This document shows, one piece after another, positions 16,440 to 24,076 of a stretch of DNA of 64,000 bases; the stretch's first letter is position 1, and each line of letters starts with the position of its first letter. Made by a program: the position numbers and the translations under genes. This stretch comes from an uncultured Oceanospirillaceae bacterium (GTDB lineage: Bacteria; Pseudomonadota; Gammaproteobacteria; Pseudomonadales; Balneatricaceae): assembly GCA_913057435.1 (NCBI GenBank), contig CAJXNY010000004.1:1-64000 (forward strand), in the 5' to 3' direction. The notes beneath the pieces were generated by a model. The model saw nothing but the letters and a program-made list of their open reading frames with translations, did no database searches and was not told where the DNA came from.

Positions 16440-16611
16440 GACACTTTCTCTGCACTGACCAACGGGACCGAGCAAACAACAACGCGGTGGAGACATGCCG
16501 GTCCCACAGACAGGGTTTATCACCGCGCCATAATAAAGCGCTGACCCTGGTCAGCCTGTGGCCATCCCGTTACACTGTCGCCCCTTTCCACTATCGCCCC
16601 CTGTAGCTGCC

Positions 16612-17328
16612 ATGAACCTGATTCTGCTTCACCCTGCCGATTTCACCCAGCCTGAGCGTGCTGTACTGCGCGACCGTCGTTTTCACCATATCCGCCAGGT
16701 ACAGCAGCCGGAGCTGGGCAGCTGGCTGAAAATCGGTGTGGTTAATGGCAAGGTTGGCCGGGCACAGGTGCTGGCGCTGGATGACAGCCATATCGAGCTG
16801 GCGGTCGAGCTGCTGCGTGAACCCCCTGCGCCGCTGCCACTGACGCTGATTATGGCGCTGCCCCGGCCCAAGATGCTTAAGCGCACCCTGGAAACCGTGT
16901 CGGCCATGGGCGTGAAGCAGCTGTATCTGATCAACAGCTATCGGGTGGATAAAAGCTTCTGGTCTACCCCGTTGCTCAGCGACGAGAAAATTACCGAACA
17001 TCTGACCCTGGGGCTGGAACAGGCCGGTGATACCCGGATGCCTGAGGTTCACCTGCGTAAGCGCTTCAAACCCTTCGTGGAAGACGAGCTGCCCGCCATC
17101 GCCGCCAATACACGGGCACTGGTGGCCCACCCCTATGAAGCTGCCCTGTGCCCGGAAGCGGCGAATACGCCCAGCACCCTGGCGGTCGGCCCGGAGGGTG
17201 GTTTTATCAGCTATGAAGTCGAAAAGCTGATTGAGGCCGGGTTTGATGCGGTGCATATCGGCGAGCGTATTCTGCGGGTAGAGAACGCCGTGCCAGTACT
17301 GCTGGCCCGGCTGTTCCCGGTACTGTAG
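16612..17328 (+). CDS. rsmE: 16S rRNA (uracil(1498)-N3)-methyltransferase
   Basis: 238 residues from the ATG at 16612, matching the family start MNLILLHPADF. RsmE methylates U1498 of 16S rRNA using S-adenosylmethionine. The N-terminal PUA-like domain (1-70: RRFHHIRQVQQPELGSWLKIGVVNGK) is followed by the SPOUT methyltransferase domain with its trefoil knot. Its motifs LEQAGDTRMPEV (near 133-144), LAVGPEGGFISYEVEKL and LGERILRVENAVP-like IGERILRVENAVP are intact. It is convergent with the Rieske oxygenase gene, 10 bases away. Confidence 0.95.
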   Translation: MNLILLHPADFTQPERAVLRDRRFHHIRQVQQPELGSWLKIGVVNGKVGRAQVLALDDSHIELAVELLREPPAPLPLTLIMALPRPKMLKRTLETVSAMGVKQLYLINSYRVDKSFWSTPLLSDEKITEHLTLGLEQAGDTRMPEVHLRKRFKPFVEDELPAIAANTRALVAHPYEAALCPEAANTPSTLAVGPEGGFISYEVEKLIEAGFDAVHIGERILRVENAVPVLLARLFPVL

Positions 17329-17338
17329 GTCAGCTGTA

Positions 17339-18460
17339 TTAATCTGCTTCGCGTTGGGTACTAAACAGCTGACCTGCCAGGTACTGATGAAAATCCACCA
17401 GTATCTGTTCCATGCTGACCAGTTTCCCGCCTTTGCCTTTTTTGGCGTGCATCCCTTGCTGTACCCGTTCACAGATCAGCTTATCTTCATGCAGAAACTG
17501 ATTGGTAAACTGAAATTCAGCAGACTCAAAATCTTTAACTTTAGACTCCAGCAGGCCACCAGGGGTTACTGAGCAGTGCTCAGGTCCTTCTGGCAGAATA
17601 TGTATCCAGTTAAAGCCGTCATAGGTCAGCACACCAATAAACGAGGGCGGCAGAAAAACCAGCCGATAGTGGTTATAAATCTCTGGATAGCTGCCCGTTA
17701 ATAACTTTTCTAATGTGCCTCGGGTATCGTTCATCTCGCCTCCGGTCAGCATCCATTGAGTACTGCCGGTGATGTAATACGCTTTTTTAGTCGGCGTTAT
17801 GGTTTCCAGAGTTTCTTTATGCACCTTGAACAGGTGATAGCTCTCGATGCCATTTTCCACAGCCAGCTTCCAGTTGCTATGCCAGTGCTCAGCGTCGGTC
17901 TGGTAGGCATGCTTGAAACGTGACGGCTCAAAATCTGCGAGGTATTCATCCAGCCCAGCCACTTTATCGCTGAACGGTTCCGGCGCGTCAGACAGGTTAA
18001 CGAAAACCAGCCCCTGCCAGCAGGCCAGTGCAAACCGTGGCAGGCAATGTTCGTTTTTATCAATCTGAATATCACCAGTCATCGGCGCGCCTTTCAGTGC
18101 GCCCGCATCCGTGAATGTCCAGGCATGGTAAGGACACACAATGTTTTTACCAATCTGGCCGTACCCAGCCTCCAATAAAGGCGTGCCTCGGTGGCGACAG
18201 CTGTTAGACAGGGCTCGCAGTTCACCATCCGCCCCCCGGATAATCACCAGCGGTTCTCCGGCAAGGGTCAGGGCACAGTATTCCCCGCTGCTGGCCAGCT
18301 GGCTTTCTGCGCAGACAAAAATCCAGTCGTTATGAAAAACCGCCGCGACTTCTGCCTCAAACACCGTCGTATCGTGATACACCGCCAATGGCAAACAGTG
18401 GGCCTGAGCCAGCGGAGCCTGCGCTGCGCGCTGGTATTCATCCATCAATGTCGGGTTCAT
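17339..18460 (-). CDS. Rieske aromatic-ring-hydroxylating-type oxygenase, large subunit
   Basis: 373 residues from the ATG at 18460, preceded by GGAGA 7 bases upstream; a GTG at 18517 would place the start inside the operator palindrome. The Rieske [2Fe-2S] domain has Cys-x-His and Cys-x2-His in SCRHRGTPL and VCPYHAW (about 88 and 108). The catalytic domain has the non-haem iron ligand block LAVENGIESYHLFKVH. This class oxygenates or demethylates substrates such as aromatic acids, choline/carnitine-type amines and others. No reductase or small subunit gene is next to it, so electron transfer must come from elsewhere. Divergent from a TetR regulator. Confidence 0.88.
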   Translation of the reverse strand: MNPTLMDEYQRAAQAPLAQAHCLPLAVYHDTTVFEAEVAAVFHNDWIFVCAESQLASSGEYCALTLAGEPLVIIRGADGELRALSNSCRHRGTPLLEAGYGQIGKNIVCPYHAWTFTDAGALKGAPMTGDIQIDKNEHCLPRFALACWQGLVFVNLSDAPEPFSDKVAGLDEYLADFEPSRFKHAYQTDAEHWHSNWKLAVENGIESYHLFKVHKETLETITPTKKAYYITGSTQWMLTGGEMNDTRGTLEKLLTGSYPEIYNHYRLVFLPPSFIGVLTYDGFNWIHILPEGPEHCSVTPGGLLESKVKDFESAEFQFTNQFLHEDKLICERVQQGMHAKKGKGGKLVSMEQILVDFHQYLAGQLFSTQREAD

Positions 18461-18506
18461 CTCTTTTCTCCGGCCCCATTTTGCGGGGGCTACAAGCTGC
18501 TTTTCT

Positions 18507-18567
18507 TTTATTGTCACATTTGACAGTTAAAGAAATGTTATAGTAAGCTGCCAAGAATGACAATAAA
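18507..18567. promoter_or_regulatory. Palindromic operator between Rieske oxygenase and TetR genes
   Basis: TGTCA-N4-TGACA (18512-18525) is a compact palindrome. A longer inverted pair, TTTATTGTCA (18507-18516) and TGACAATAAA (18558-18567), spans the same gap. Both divergent promoters must lie here. A TetR dimer could bind the short palindrome and block both genes; this is inferred from position and symmetry. Confidence 0.6.
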
Positions 18568-18583
18568 TAAGGTTGCACACCGT

Positions 18584-19168
18584 ATGGGCCGTCCCAGTAA
18601 GAAAGCAGAGCGTACCGAAGAGATTCTGCAGGCGTTTTACCGCTGTGTTGCTCGCTACGGTATTGAGGGCAGTACGCTGGAGCGGATCGCCGAAGAGTCC
18701 GGCCTGAAGCGCAGCCTGGTACGGCACTTTGTTGGCAATCGGGATGAACTGATCTCGCTACTGGTTGAGCGTGTGATCGATCAGTCCGATAACCAGTGGC
18801 GTGCTTTTATTGATAGCCTGCCCGCCGCACAGGTTTCAGCGCCACTCCTCGAGGGTCTGTTCTGTGATCAGTACAGCGATGCGGAATATATTCTGGTGAT
18901 CGAATCACTCATTTTCGCCGCCGGGCGTGACGAGACATTACGCCAGCGGATGCAACAATGGCTGCAGCGCTTTACCGATGATGTGGTCATGCTGCTACAG
19001 CGCGACTACCCCAGTGCTGATATAGACAGCCTGGAAGCGGTGTCGTTTGGCATTATTTCAATCTACTTCAATCTGGATTCCCTCGCCCCGCTGGCAATGA
19101 ACCAGCATTATCGCCAGCCTGCACGCACGGCAGCACAGCGTTTGATTGATTCACTGGAAAAAACCTGA
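18584..19168 (+). CDS. TetR family transcriptional regulator
   Basis: 194 residues from the ATG at 18584 (MGRPSKKAERTEEIL), with AAGG about 10 bases upstream. An ATG at 18557 would start inside the operator. The N-terminal TetR helix-turn-helix is clear: ILQAFYRCVARYGIEGSTLERIAEESGLKRSLVRHFVGNRDELISLL. The remaining helical part is the ligand/dimer domain. It is divergent from the Rieske oxygenase gene across a palindrome, so local repression released by an oxygenase substrate is the likely scheme. The small membrane-protein gene follows 21 bases behind. Confidence 0.9.
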   Translation: MGRPSKKAERTEEILQAFYRCVARYGIEGSTLERIAEESGLKRSLVRHFVGNRDELISLLVERVIDQSDNQWRAFIDSLPAAQVSAPLLEGLFCDQYSDAEYILVIESLIFAAGRDETLRQRMQQWLQRFTDDVVMLLQRDYPSADIDSLEAVSFGIISIYFNLDSLAPLAMNQHYRQPARTAAQRLIDSLEKT

Positions 19169-19189
19169 TTCCACTGACGGAGTTTTATT

Positions 19190-19360
19190 ATGTCGTTCAC
19201 CTTTATGTTGGGTATATTTCTATTACTCTGGGTTATTTACGATCTATTTACCGGTAACGTCTGGCTACACCGGGAATTTAATCGTTCACAGGAACCCTTT
19301 TATTACTGGCTGACACTGTTGCTCTGGTTAGCGATTGCAGCATCCTGTTTTTACGGATAA
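19190..19360 (+). CDS. Small two-helix membrane protein
   Basis: 56 residues: MSFTFMLGIFLLLWVIYDLF (helix 1), a polar turn TGNVWLHREFNRSQEP, and FYYWLTLLLWLAIAASCF (helix 2), ending FYG. A GGAG ribosome-binding site sits 7 bases before the ATG, and the gene follows the TetR gene by 21 bases, so they are probably cotranscribed. Two membrane spans and a short charged loop are all that can be said; no family is recognised with certainty. Confidence 0.65.
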   Translation: MSFTFMLGIFLLLWVIYDLFTGNVWLHREFNRSQEPFYYWLTLLLWLAIAASCFYG

Positions 19361-19458
19361 CACTAAGTATCACCTTACTTTAATTAAGCATTAACCATTC
19401 GGATTAATAACACCGCCACCCCTGATCATTAAATCCTGACACACAGGCAGAGCCGATT

Positions 19459-21240
19459 ATGGATACTTTACAGAGTACCAGCCGCTTTCTTATGCAAGCG
19501 ACGCTGGGGGTTAATTACGCCACAATTAAACAGGTTTCAGAAGCGGGTATCGAAAACTGGCTTGAAAATCAGTTAAATACCCCGGCAAAAACATCCCAGA
19601 CATTTGAATCATCTACCCGTAATATCTGGCAATACTTCCGTCATAAACTGCTTACTGAGCACGGCGAGACAGCAATTAATGGTGAGGGTAATAATCCAGC
19701 CCTGCCGTACAAATGGTATTTCCATATGGCCTGGTGGCAACATACCCTGGCCAGCAATGACGCGCTGTTACGCCAGCGCGTTGCTCAGGCGCTGAGCGAA
19801 ATTCTGGTGATTTCCGATAATTCGGCGCTGGAGCTGGATGCGGTCGGGATGGCCAGCTTTTATGATCTGCTCTATAACCACGCTTTCGGCAACTATGCCG
19901 AGCTGCTGTACGATGCGTCCCTGCACCCGTGTATGGGGGTTTACCTGTCCCATATGAATAACCGCAAAGCAGACCCGGCCCAGCATATCCACCCGGATGA
20001 AAACTACGCCCGTGAAGTCATGCAGCTGTTCAGTATTGGCCTGTACGAGCTGAACCCGGACGGCAGTCGGAAAACAGACGGCGATGGTAACTCCATTCCC
20101 ACCTATGATAACCGTGATATCAAACAGCTGGCGCGGGTGTTCACCGGGCTGAAGGCTCACAGTTATCAGCATGAGTGGAATACGGGTGCCTGGGACCCAT
20201 CCTACAACGGTGCGGCTGTAGGCTTCGACGACGGCGTGGATAAAAGCTGGAAAACGGTGCCCTTCGTCAATATGACCCGGCCCATGGTAGTCGAAGAGGC
20301 TTACCATGATCGTCAGCCCAAACAGCTGCTCAAAGGCCACCTGCAGCTACCCGGTAACCAGAGCGGTGAACAGGAAATCCGCACCACGATTAATGCCCTG
20401 GTCAGCCACCCGTCCACGGCACCGTTTATCGCCCGCCACCTGATCAATCAGCTGGTTACCTCTAACCCCTCCCCGGCATACGTGCGGGCGGTCGCGGCGA
20501 AGTTTGGCCGTCAGGGCGATCTGAAAGCGGTGATCCGGGAAATACTAAGCTGGCCATTACAGCATCCGGTGGCGCAGGAAAATTTCGCCTCAGCCTACCA
20601 GGACAGCGGCAATAACACGCGCGGTAAAACAATCCAGTCGCAAAAACTGAAAGCGCCTCTGCTCAGGGTCACCCAGCTGTTGCGGGGCTTTACTGCCCGT
20701 AATCAGTCTGGCCGTTACTGGCTGATCGGCGACGATATTCAGGCGCAGCTGCAACAACACCCGCTGTCGTCACCCACTGTATTTAATTTCTATAAGCCGG
20801 ACTTTGTCCCCCACGGCCCGCTGGAACGGCGTGGCCTGGTTGCCCCGGAGTTTGAGCTGCTCACCTCTGCCACCGCGATCAGTTACGTCAATATGCTTTA
20901 TTACTGGTTTTTTGCCGACGATTACCCGGCGGTTAGCACCCGGATTTCAACCGCCCCAGGCATCCATAACGTCGCCGAACTGGAACCGGGTTCACTCTCT
21001 ACCCACCGTGAAGACAAGCTGGCACTGGATTTCAGCACAGAATTGGCACTGGCCCGCGCCGGGCGTTATGACGCGCTGATCGACCATATGAGCCTGCTGC
21101 TGACCGGTAAAACTGACCTGTCAATCAAGCCACAGATCAAAGCGGCCTTCAGTAGCTATGCGCATAACCCGCTGTGGGTGGTACAAACCGTCGCCTTTAT
21201 GCTGGCGATTTCCGCTGAATTCACCGTACAGGACGCCTGA
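19459..21240 (+). CDS. DUF1800 family protein
   Basis: 593 residues. DUF1800 proteins are nearly always encoded next to a DUF1501 protein, as here (2 bases between stop and start). Visible family features are an N-terminal SRFLMQATLGVNYATI and the long helical region RQRVAQALSEILVISD..LELDAVGMASFYDLLYNHAFGNYAELL. Then come HIHPDENYAREVMQLFSIGLYELNPDG (the best-conserved block), VFTGLKAH, and FIARHLINQLVTSNPSPAYVRAVA. There is no signal peptide in this version. Function is unknown; the pair is usually found in secretion-competent environmental bacteria. Confidence 0.88.
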   Translation: MDTLQSTSRFLMQATLGVNYATIKQVSEAGIENWLENQLNTPAKTSQTFESSTRNIWQYFRHKLLTEHGETAINGEGNNPALPYKWYFHMAWWQHTLASNDALLRQRVAQALSEILVISDNSALELDAVGMASFYDLLYNHAFGNYAELLYDASLHPCMGVYLSHMNNRKADPAQHIHPDENYAREVMQLFSIGLYELNPDGSRKTDGDGNSIPTYDNRDIKQLARVFTGLKAHSYQHEWNTGAWDPSYNGAAVGFDDGVDKSWKTVPFVNMTRPMVVEEAYHDRQPKQLLKGHLQLPGNQSGEQEIRTTINALVSHPSTAPFIARHLINQLVTSNPSPAYVRAVAAKFGRQGDLKAVIREILSWPLQHPVAQENFASAYQDSGNNTRGKTIQSQKLKAPLLRVTQLLRGFTARNQSGRYWLIGDDIQAQLQQHPLSSPTVFNFYKPDFVPHGPLERRGLVAPEFELLTSATAISYVNMLYYWFFADDYPAVSTRISTAPGIHNVAELEPGSLSTHREDKLALDFSTELALARAGRYDALIDHMSLLLTGKTDLSIKPQIKAAFSSYAHNPLWVVQTVAFMLAISAEFTVQDA

Positions 21241-21242
21241 CC

Positions 21243-22622
21243 ATGGAGACTCAACTTAACCGCCGTTCTTTCCTCAAGGCAACCGCAGCAGGTATCGCGC
21301 TGGCAGGCACCGCCCCAACGTTTGCAGCCCCCCAATTGCAGCCCGCACCGCTCTCGCTGGACATACGCCCCAGCCGTAAGGCGCTGGTCTGTATTATGCT
21401 CGATGGGGGTAACGACAGCTTCAATATGCTGGTGCCCACCTCCGCTGCTCACCATCAGGAATACCAGCAAAGCCGCAGCAACCTGGCGCTGGCCAACGAT
21501 ATGCTGTTACCGCTGGCCGGCTACCAGGACGCACAGGGCCGACGCTTTGGCCTGCACCCCAGCATGCCTGAGGTGCAGCAACTGTTTCAGCGTAACAAAC
21601 TGGCCATTGTTGCCAACATTGCCCCAATGATTGAGCCTGTCAGCCTGGCAACGCTGCACAACGGGAGCGCCCGGCTGCCACTGGGCCTGCTCTCCCATGC
21701 CGACCAGTTCCGTCACTGGCAGACCAGCCGCCCGCATCAGCGCATCAATGCGGGCTGGTTCGGTTACTTCGCCGATACCCTGCAACCGGGCCGTACTGAA
21801 CAGCAAATCCCGATGAACATCTCGCTGGCGGGCAGTAATATCATGCAGAACGGCGTCCAGTCGTCACACTATTCCATCACCGATAAAGGCAGCGTTGGCC
21901 TGGTGGTGAATGAGGCGAAAAGCCCGCTCAATGATGCACTGCTGGAAAGCTTTGAAACCCTGCTGAACAGCAATCACCGCAACGACCCGTTTCGCCAGAC
22001 CTGGCAGGCCCAGCTACGCGAGGCCCAGGCACAACATGACAGCTTCCGCCGGGCGACTGAGCAGCAACCGGTACCGGGTCTGTTTTCTGATACGCCACTG
22101 TCGCAGCAGCTGAGAAAAGTAGCCCAGAGCATCAAAGCGGCCAGTGCCCTGGGCACGCCCCAACAAACCTTTTTCCTGCGCTATATCGGCTGGGACCACC
22201 ATGACGAACTCCTGAGCAGCCATGCCAGCATGTTACGAGTACTCAGCCAGGCGCTGGGCGAGTTCCAGCAAGCGCTGGATGAGATGGGGCTGAGCGATCA
22301 GGTGGTCACCTTCACCGGCTCTGACTTCGGCCGCACACTCACCTCCAACGGCAATGGCACCGATCACGGCTGGGGCGGGAATACTCTGGTGATGGGTGAT
22401 GCAGTAAAGGGTGGGCGTGTCTTCGGTGACTATCCATCACTGGCGCTGCAGGATAATCCGCTAAATATGGGCGATGGTGTACTGATCCCCACCACCAGCA
22501 CTGACCAGCTGTACGCCGAGCTGGCGCACTGGTTTGGCGTACCACGTGAACAGCTTGGCGCGCTGTTTCCAAACCTGCGGAATTTTGAGGGCGAAAAACT
22601 GACCGGGCTGATTCAGGCATAG
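21243..22622 (+). CDS. DUF1501 family protein with Tat signal
   Basis: 459 residues. The N-terminus is a twin-arginine export signal, NRRSFLKATAAGIALAGTAPTFAAP, so the folded protein is exported to the periplasm or beyond. The DUF1501 body shows KALVCIMLDGGNDSFNMLVP (about 45-65), DQFRHWQTSRP, NISLAGSN and VVTFTGSDFGRTLTSNGNGTDHGWGGNTLVMG. The last of these carries Asp/His residues reminiscent of the alkaline-phosphatase/sulfatase superfamily to which DUF1501 is related. It is cotranscribed with the DUF1800 gene. Confidence 0.9.
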   Translation: METQLNRRSFLKATAAGIALAGTAPTFAAPQLQPAPLSLDIRPSRKALVCIMLDGGNDSFNMLVPTSAAHHQEYQQSRSNLALANDMLLPLAGYQDAQGRRFGLHPSMPEVQQLFQRNKLAIVANIAPMIEPVSLATLHNGSARLPLGLLSHADQFRHWQTSRPHQRINAGWFGYFADTLQPGRTEQQIPMNISLAGSNIMQNGVQSSHYSITDKGSVGLVVNEAKSPLNDALLESFETLLNSNHRNDPFRQTWQAQLREAQAQHDSFRRATEQQPVPGLFSDTPLSQQLRKVAQSIKAASALGTPQQTFFLRYIGWDHHDELLSSHASMLRVLSQALGEFQQALDEMGLSDQVVTFTGSDFGRTLTSNGNGTDHGWGGNTLVMGDAVKGGRVFGDYPSLALQDNPLNMGDGVLIPTTSTDQLYAELAHWFGVPREQLGALFPNLRNFEGEKLTGLIQA

Positions 22623-22885
22623 TAATACAACGGCATGGCGGACTTTCTCCGCCGTGCTGTTAGTCGTGTTTATTCGCCTGCAGATAACAGGGTGTCGGTT
22701 GTACCAGCTTCGTGCGGTGGTGACTACCGTCCAGGTTGATATAAGCCCGATCAGGCCAGACAGCACTTTTCACGAGAGATGCTGTAATTTCTGTAATTAA
22801 CGCGCTAGTGCCCGGCTGACGGGCCATCGCGCTTGATCCGGGTCAATATCAGGCCATTGTTGAGTTAACAAACCATTACGTTTTC
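22623..22885. other. Intergenic region upstream of the iron transporter
   Basis: No gene seen. Contains a two-part perfect hairpin at 22801-22832 (GCGC, GCCCG, loop, CGGGC, GCGC), which probably ends the DUF1800/DUF1501 operon. Confidence 0.45.
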
Positions 22886-22927
22886 TTGACAGAAGCGTCA
22901 AAAGTAACAAGAATAATTCGCATTCTT
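22886..22927 (+). promoter_or_regulatory. Promoter with Fur-box-like palindrome for fbpA
   Basis: A perfect -35 box TTGACA (22886-22891) and, 17 bases on, AAGAAT (22909-22914) as a -10-like box. Overlapping the -10 is a 19-bp palindrome AAGAAT-N7-ATTCTT (22909-22927), with the size, A/T character and symmetry of a Fur box. Together with the iron-transport genes downstream this suggests repression by iron-loaded Fur. Confidence 0.6.
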
Positions 22928-22953
22928 TCTACTAAATCAGGCGTTACCTTCCG

Positions 22954-23988
22954 ATGAGCAAAATCAGCCGCACTTTGTCTAGCGCTGTACTGGCTACTGT
23001 TATTGCCGCTCCTGCCCTGCAGGCATCTGCTGCCGAGGTGAATATCTATTCTTACCGCCAGCAGTTTCTGATCCAGCCACTGCTCGAAGCCTTCACCGAA
23101 GAGACCGGTATTAAAGCCAATATCGTGTTCTCCAAAAAAGGCCTGCTGGAACGTCTGAAAATCGAAGGTAAAAACTCCCCGGCCGATGTACTGCTGACCG
23201 CTGATATTGGCCCGCTGCATGACGCCGTTGAAAAAGGCCTGCTGCAAACCCTGAACAGTGATCTGGTTAATAACAATGTACCTGCCAGATTCCGTGACCC
23301 TGAGGGCAACTGGGTTGGCCTGACTACCCGTTCACGGATCATCTACGCTTCCAAAGACCGGGTAAAACCGGGTGAAATCGCCAGCTATGAAGATCTGGCT
23401 GATCCAAAATGGAAAGGCCGTATCTGTAACCGCAGCGGCAAGCACACCTACAACCTGTCGCTGATCGGCGCGATGCTGGAAGAGCATGGCGAAGCCGACA
23501 CCAAAACCTGGCTGGAAGGTTTCAAAACCAACCTGGCCCGCAAGCCACAGGGCAACGACCGTACTCAGGTGAAAGCGGTGAAAGAAGGCGTCTGTGATAT
23601 CGCGCTGGGTAACTCCTACTACTTCGGCAAGATGATCACCAACGACAAGAAACCTGAGCAGAAAGCCTGGGCTGAGTCCGTTAACCTGATCTTCCCGAAC
23701 CAGGCTGACCGTGGCGCGCACATGAACATCTCCGGTGCCGGTATCACCAAATACGCGCCGCACCGCAGTGAAGCGCAGCAGCTGATCGAGTTCCTGACCA
23801 CCGAAAAAGCCCAGCGTATCTACGCCGAAGCGAACTTCGAGTTCCCGGTTAAAGACGGCACCCCATGGTCGCCCCTGCTGAAAAAATACATGAGCGAATT
23901 CAAGCAGGACCCGGTCAACCTGCAGCGTATCGCGGCACAACGTGCCAACGCAGCCAAGCTGGTTGACCAGGTTGGTTACGACAACTAA
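22954..23988 (+). CDS. fbpA: Iron(III) ABC transporter substrate-binding protein
   Basis: 344 residues with a Sec signal peptide (SSAVLATVIAAPALQASAAEVN, cleavage near residue 28). The mature protein opens VNIYSYRQQFLIQPLLEAF, the FbpA/FutA/IdiA opening in which the Tyr pair helps bind ferric iron. It continues with LLTADIGPLHDAVEKGLLQ, GLTTRSRIIYASKD, PKWKGRICNRSGKHTYNLSL and GNSYYFGKM, containing the twin tyrosines that coordinate iron. It acts in the periplasm and hands iron to the permease encoded next. A Fur-box-like promoter lies directly upstream. Confidence 0.93.
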   Translation: MSKISRTLSSAVLATVIAAPALQASAAEVNIYSYRQQFLIQPLLEAFTEETGIKANIVFSKKGLLERLKIEGKNSPADVLLTADIGPLHDAVEKGLLQTLNSDLVNNNVPARFRDPEGNWVGLTTRSRIIYASKDRVKPGEIASYEDLADPKWKGRICNRSGKHTYNLSLIGAMLEEHGEADTKTWLEGFKTNLARKPQGNDRTQVKAVKEGVCDIALGNSYYFGKMITNDKKPEQKAWAESVNLIFPNQADRGAHMNISGAGITKYAPHRSEAQQLIEFLTTEKAQRIYAEANFEFPVKDGTPWSPLLKKYMSEFKQDPVNLQRIAAQRANAAKLVDQVGYDN

Positions 23989-24030
23989 GCACGACCCAGC
24001 CACCTGCGGGCGGCTAACGAACTGATAAAT

Positions 24031-24055
24031 GGCGGCACCTTTCGGGGTAGCCGCC
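24031..24055 (+). other. Hairpin between fbpA and fbpB
   Basis: GGCGGC/GCCGCC stem with a 13-nt loop, followed by TTTGCTATTTCT. It is a likely attenuator or RNA-stability element that lets the binding protein be made in excess over the permease. Confidence 0.5.
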
Positions 24056-24076
24056 TTTGCTATTTCTGGAGGCAAC

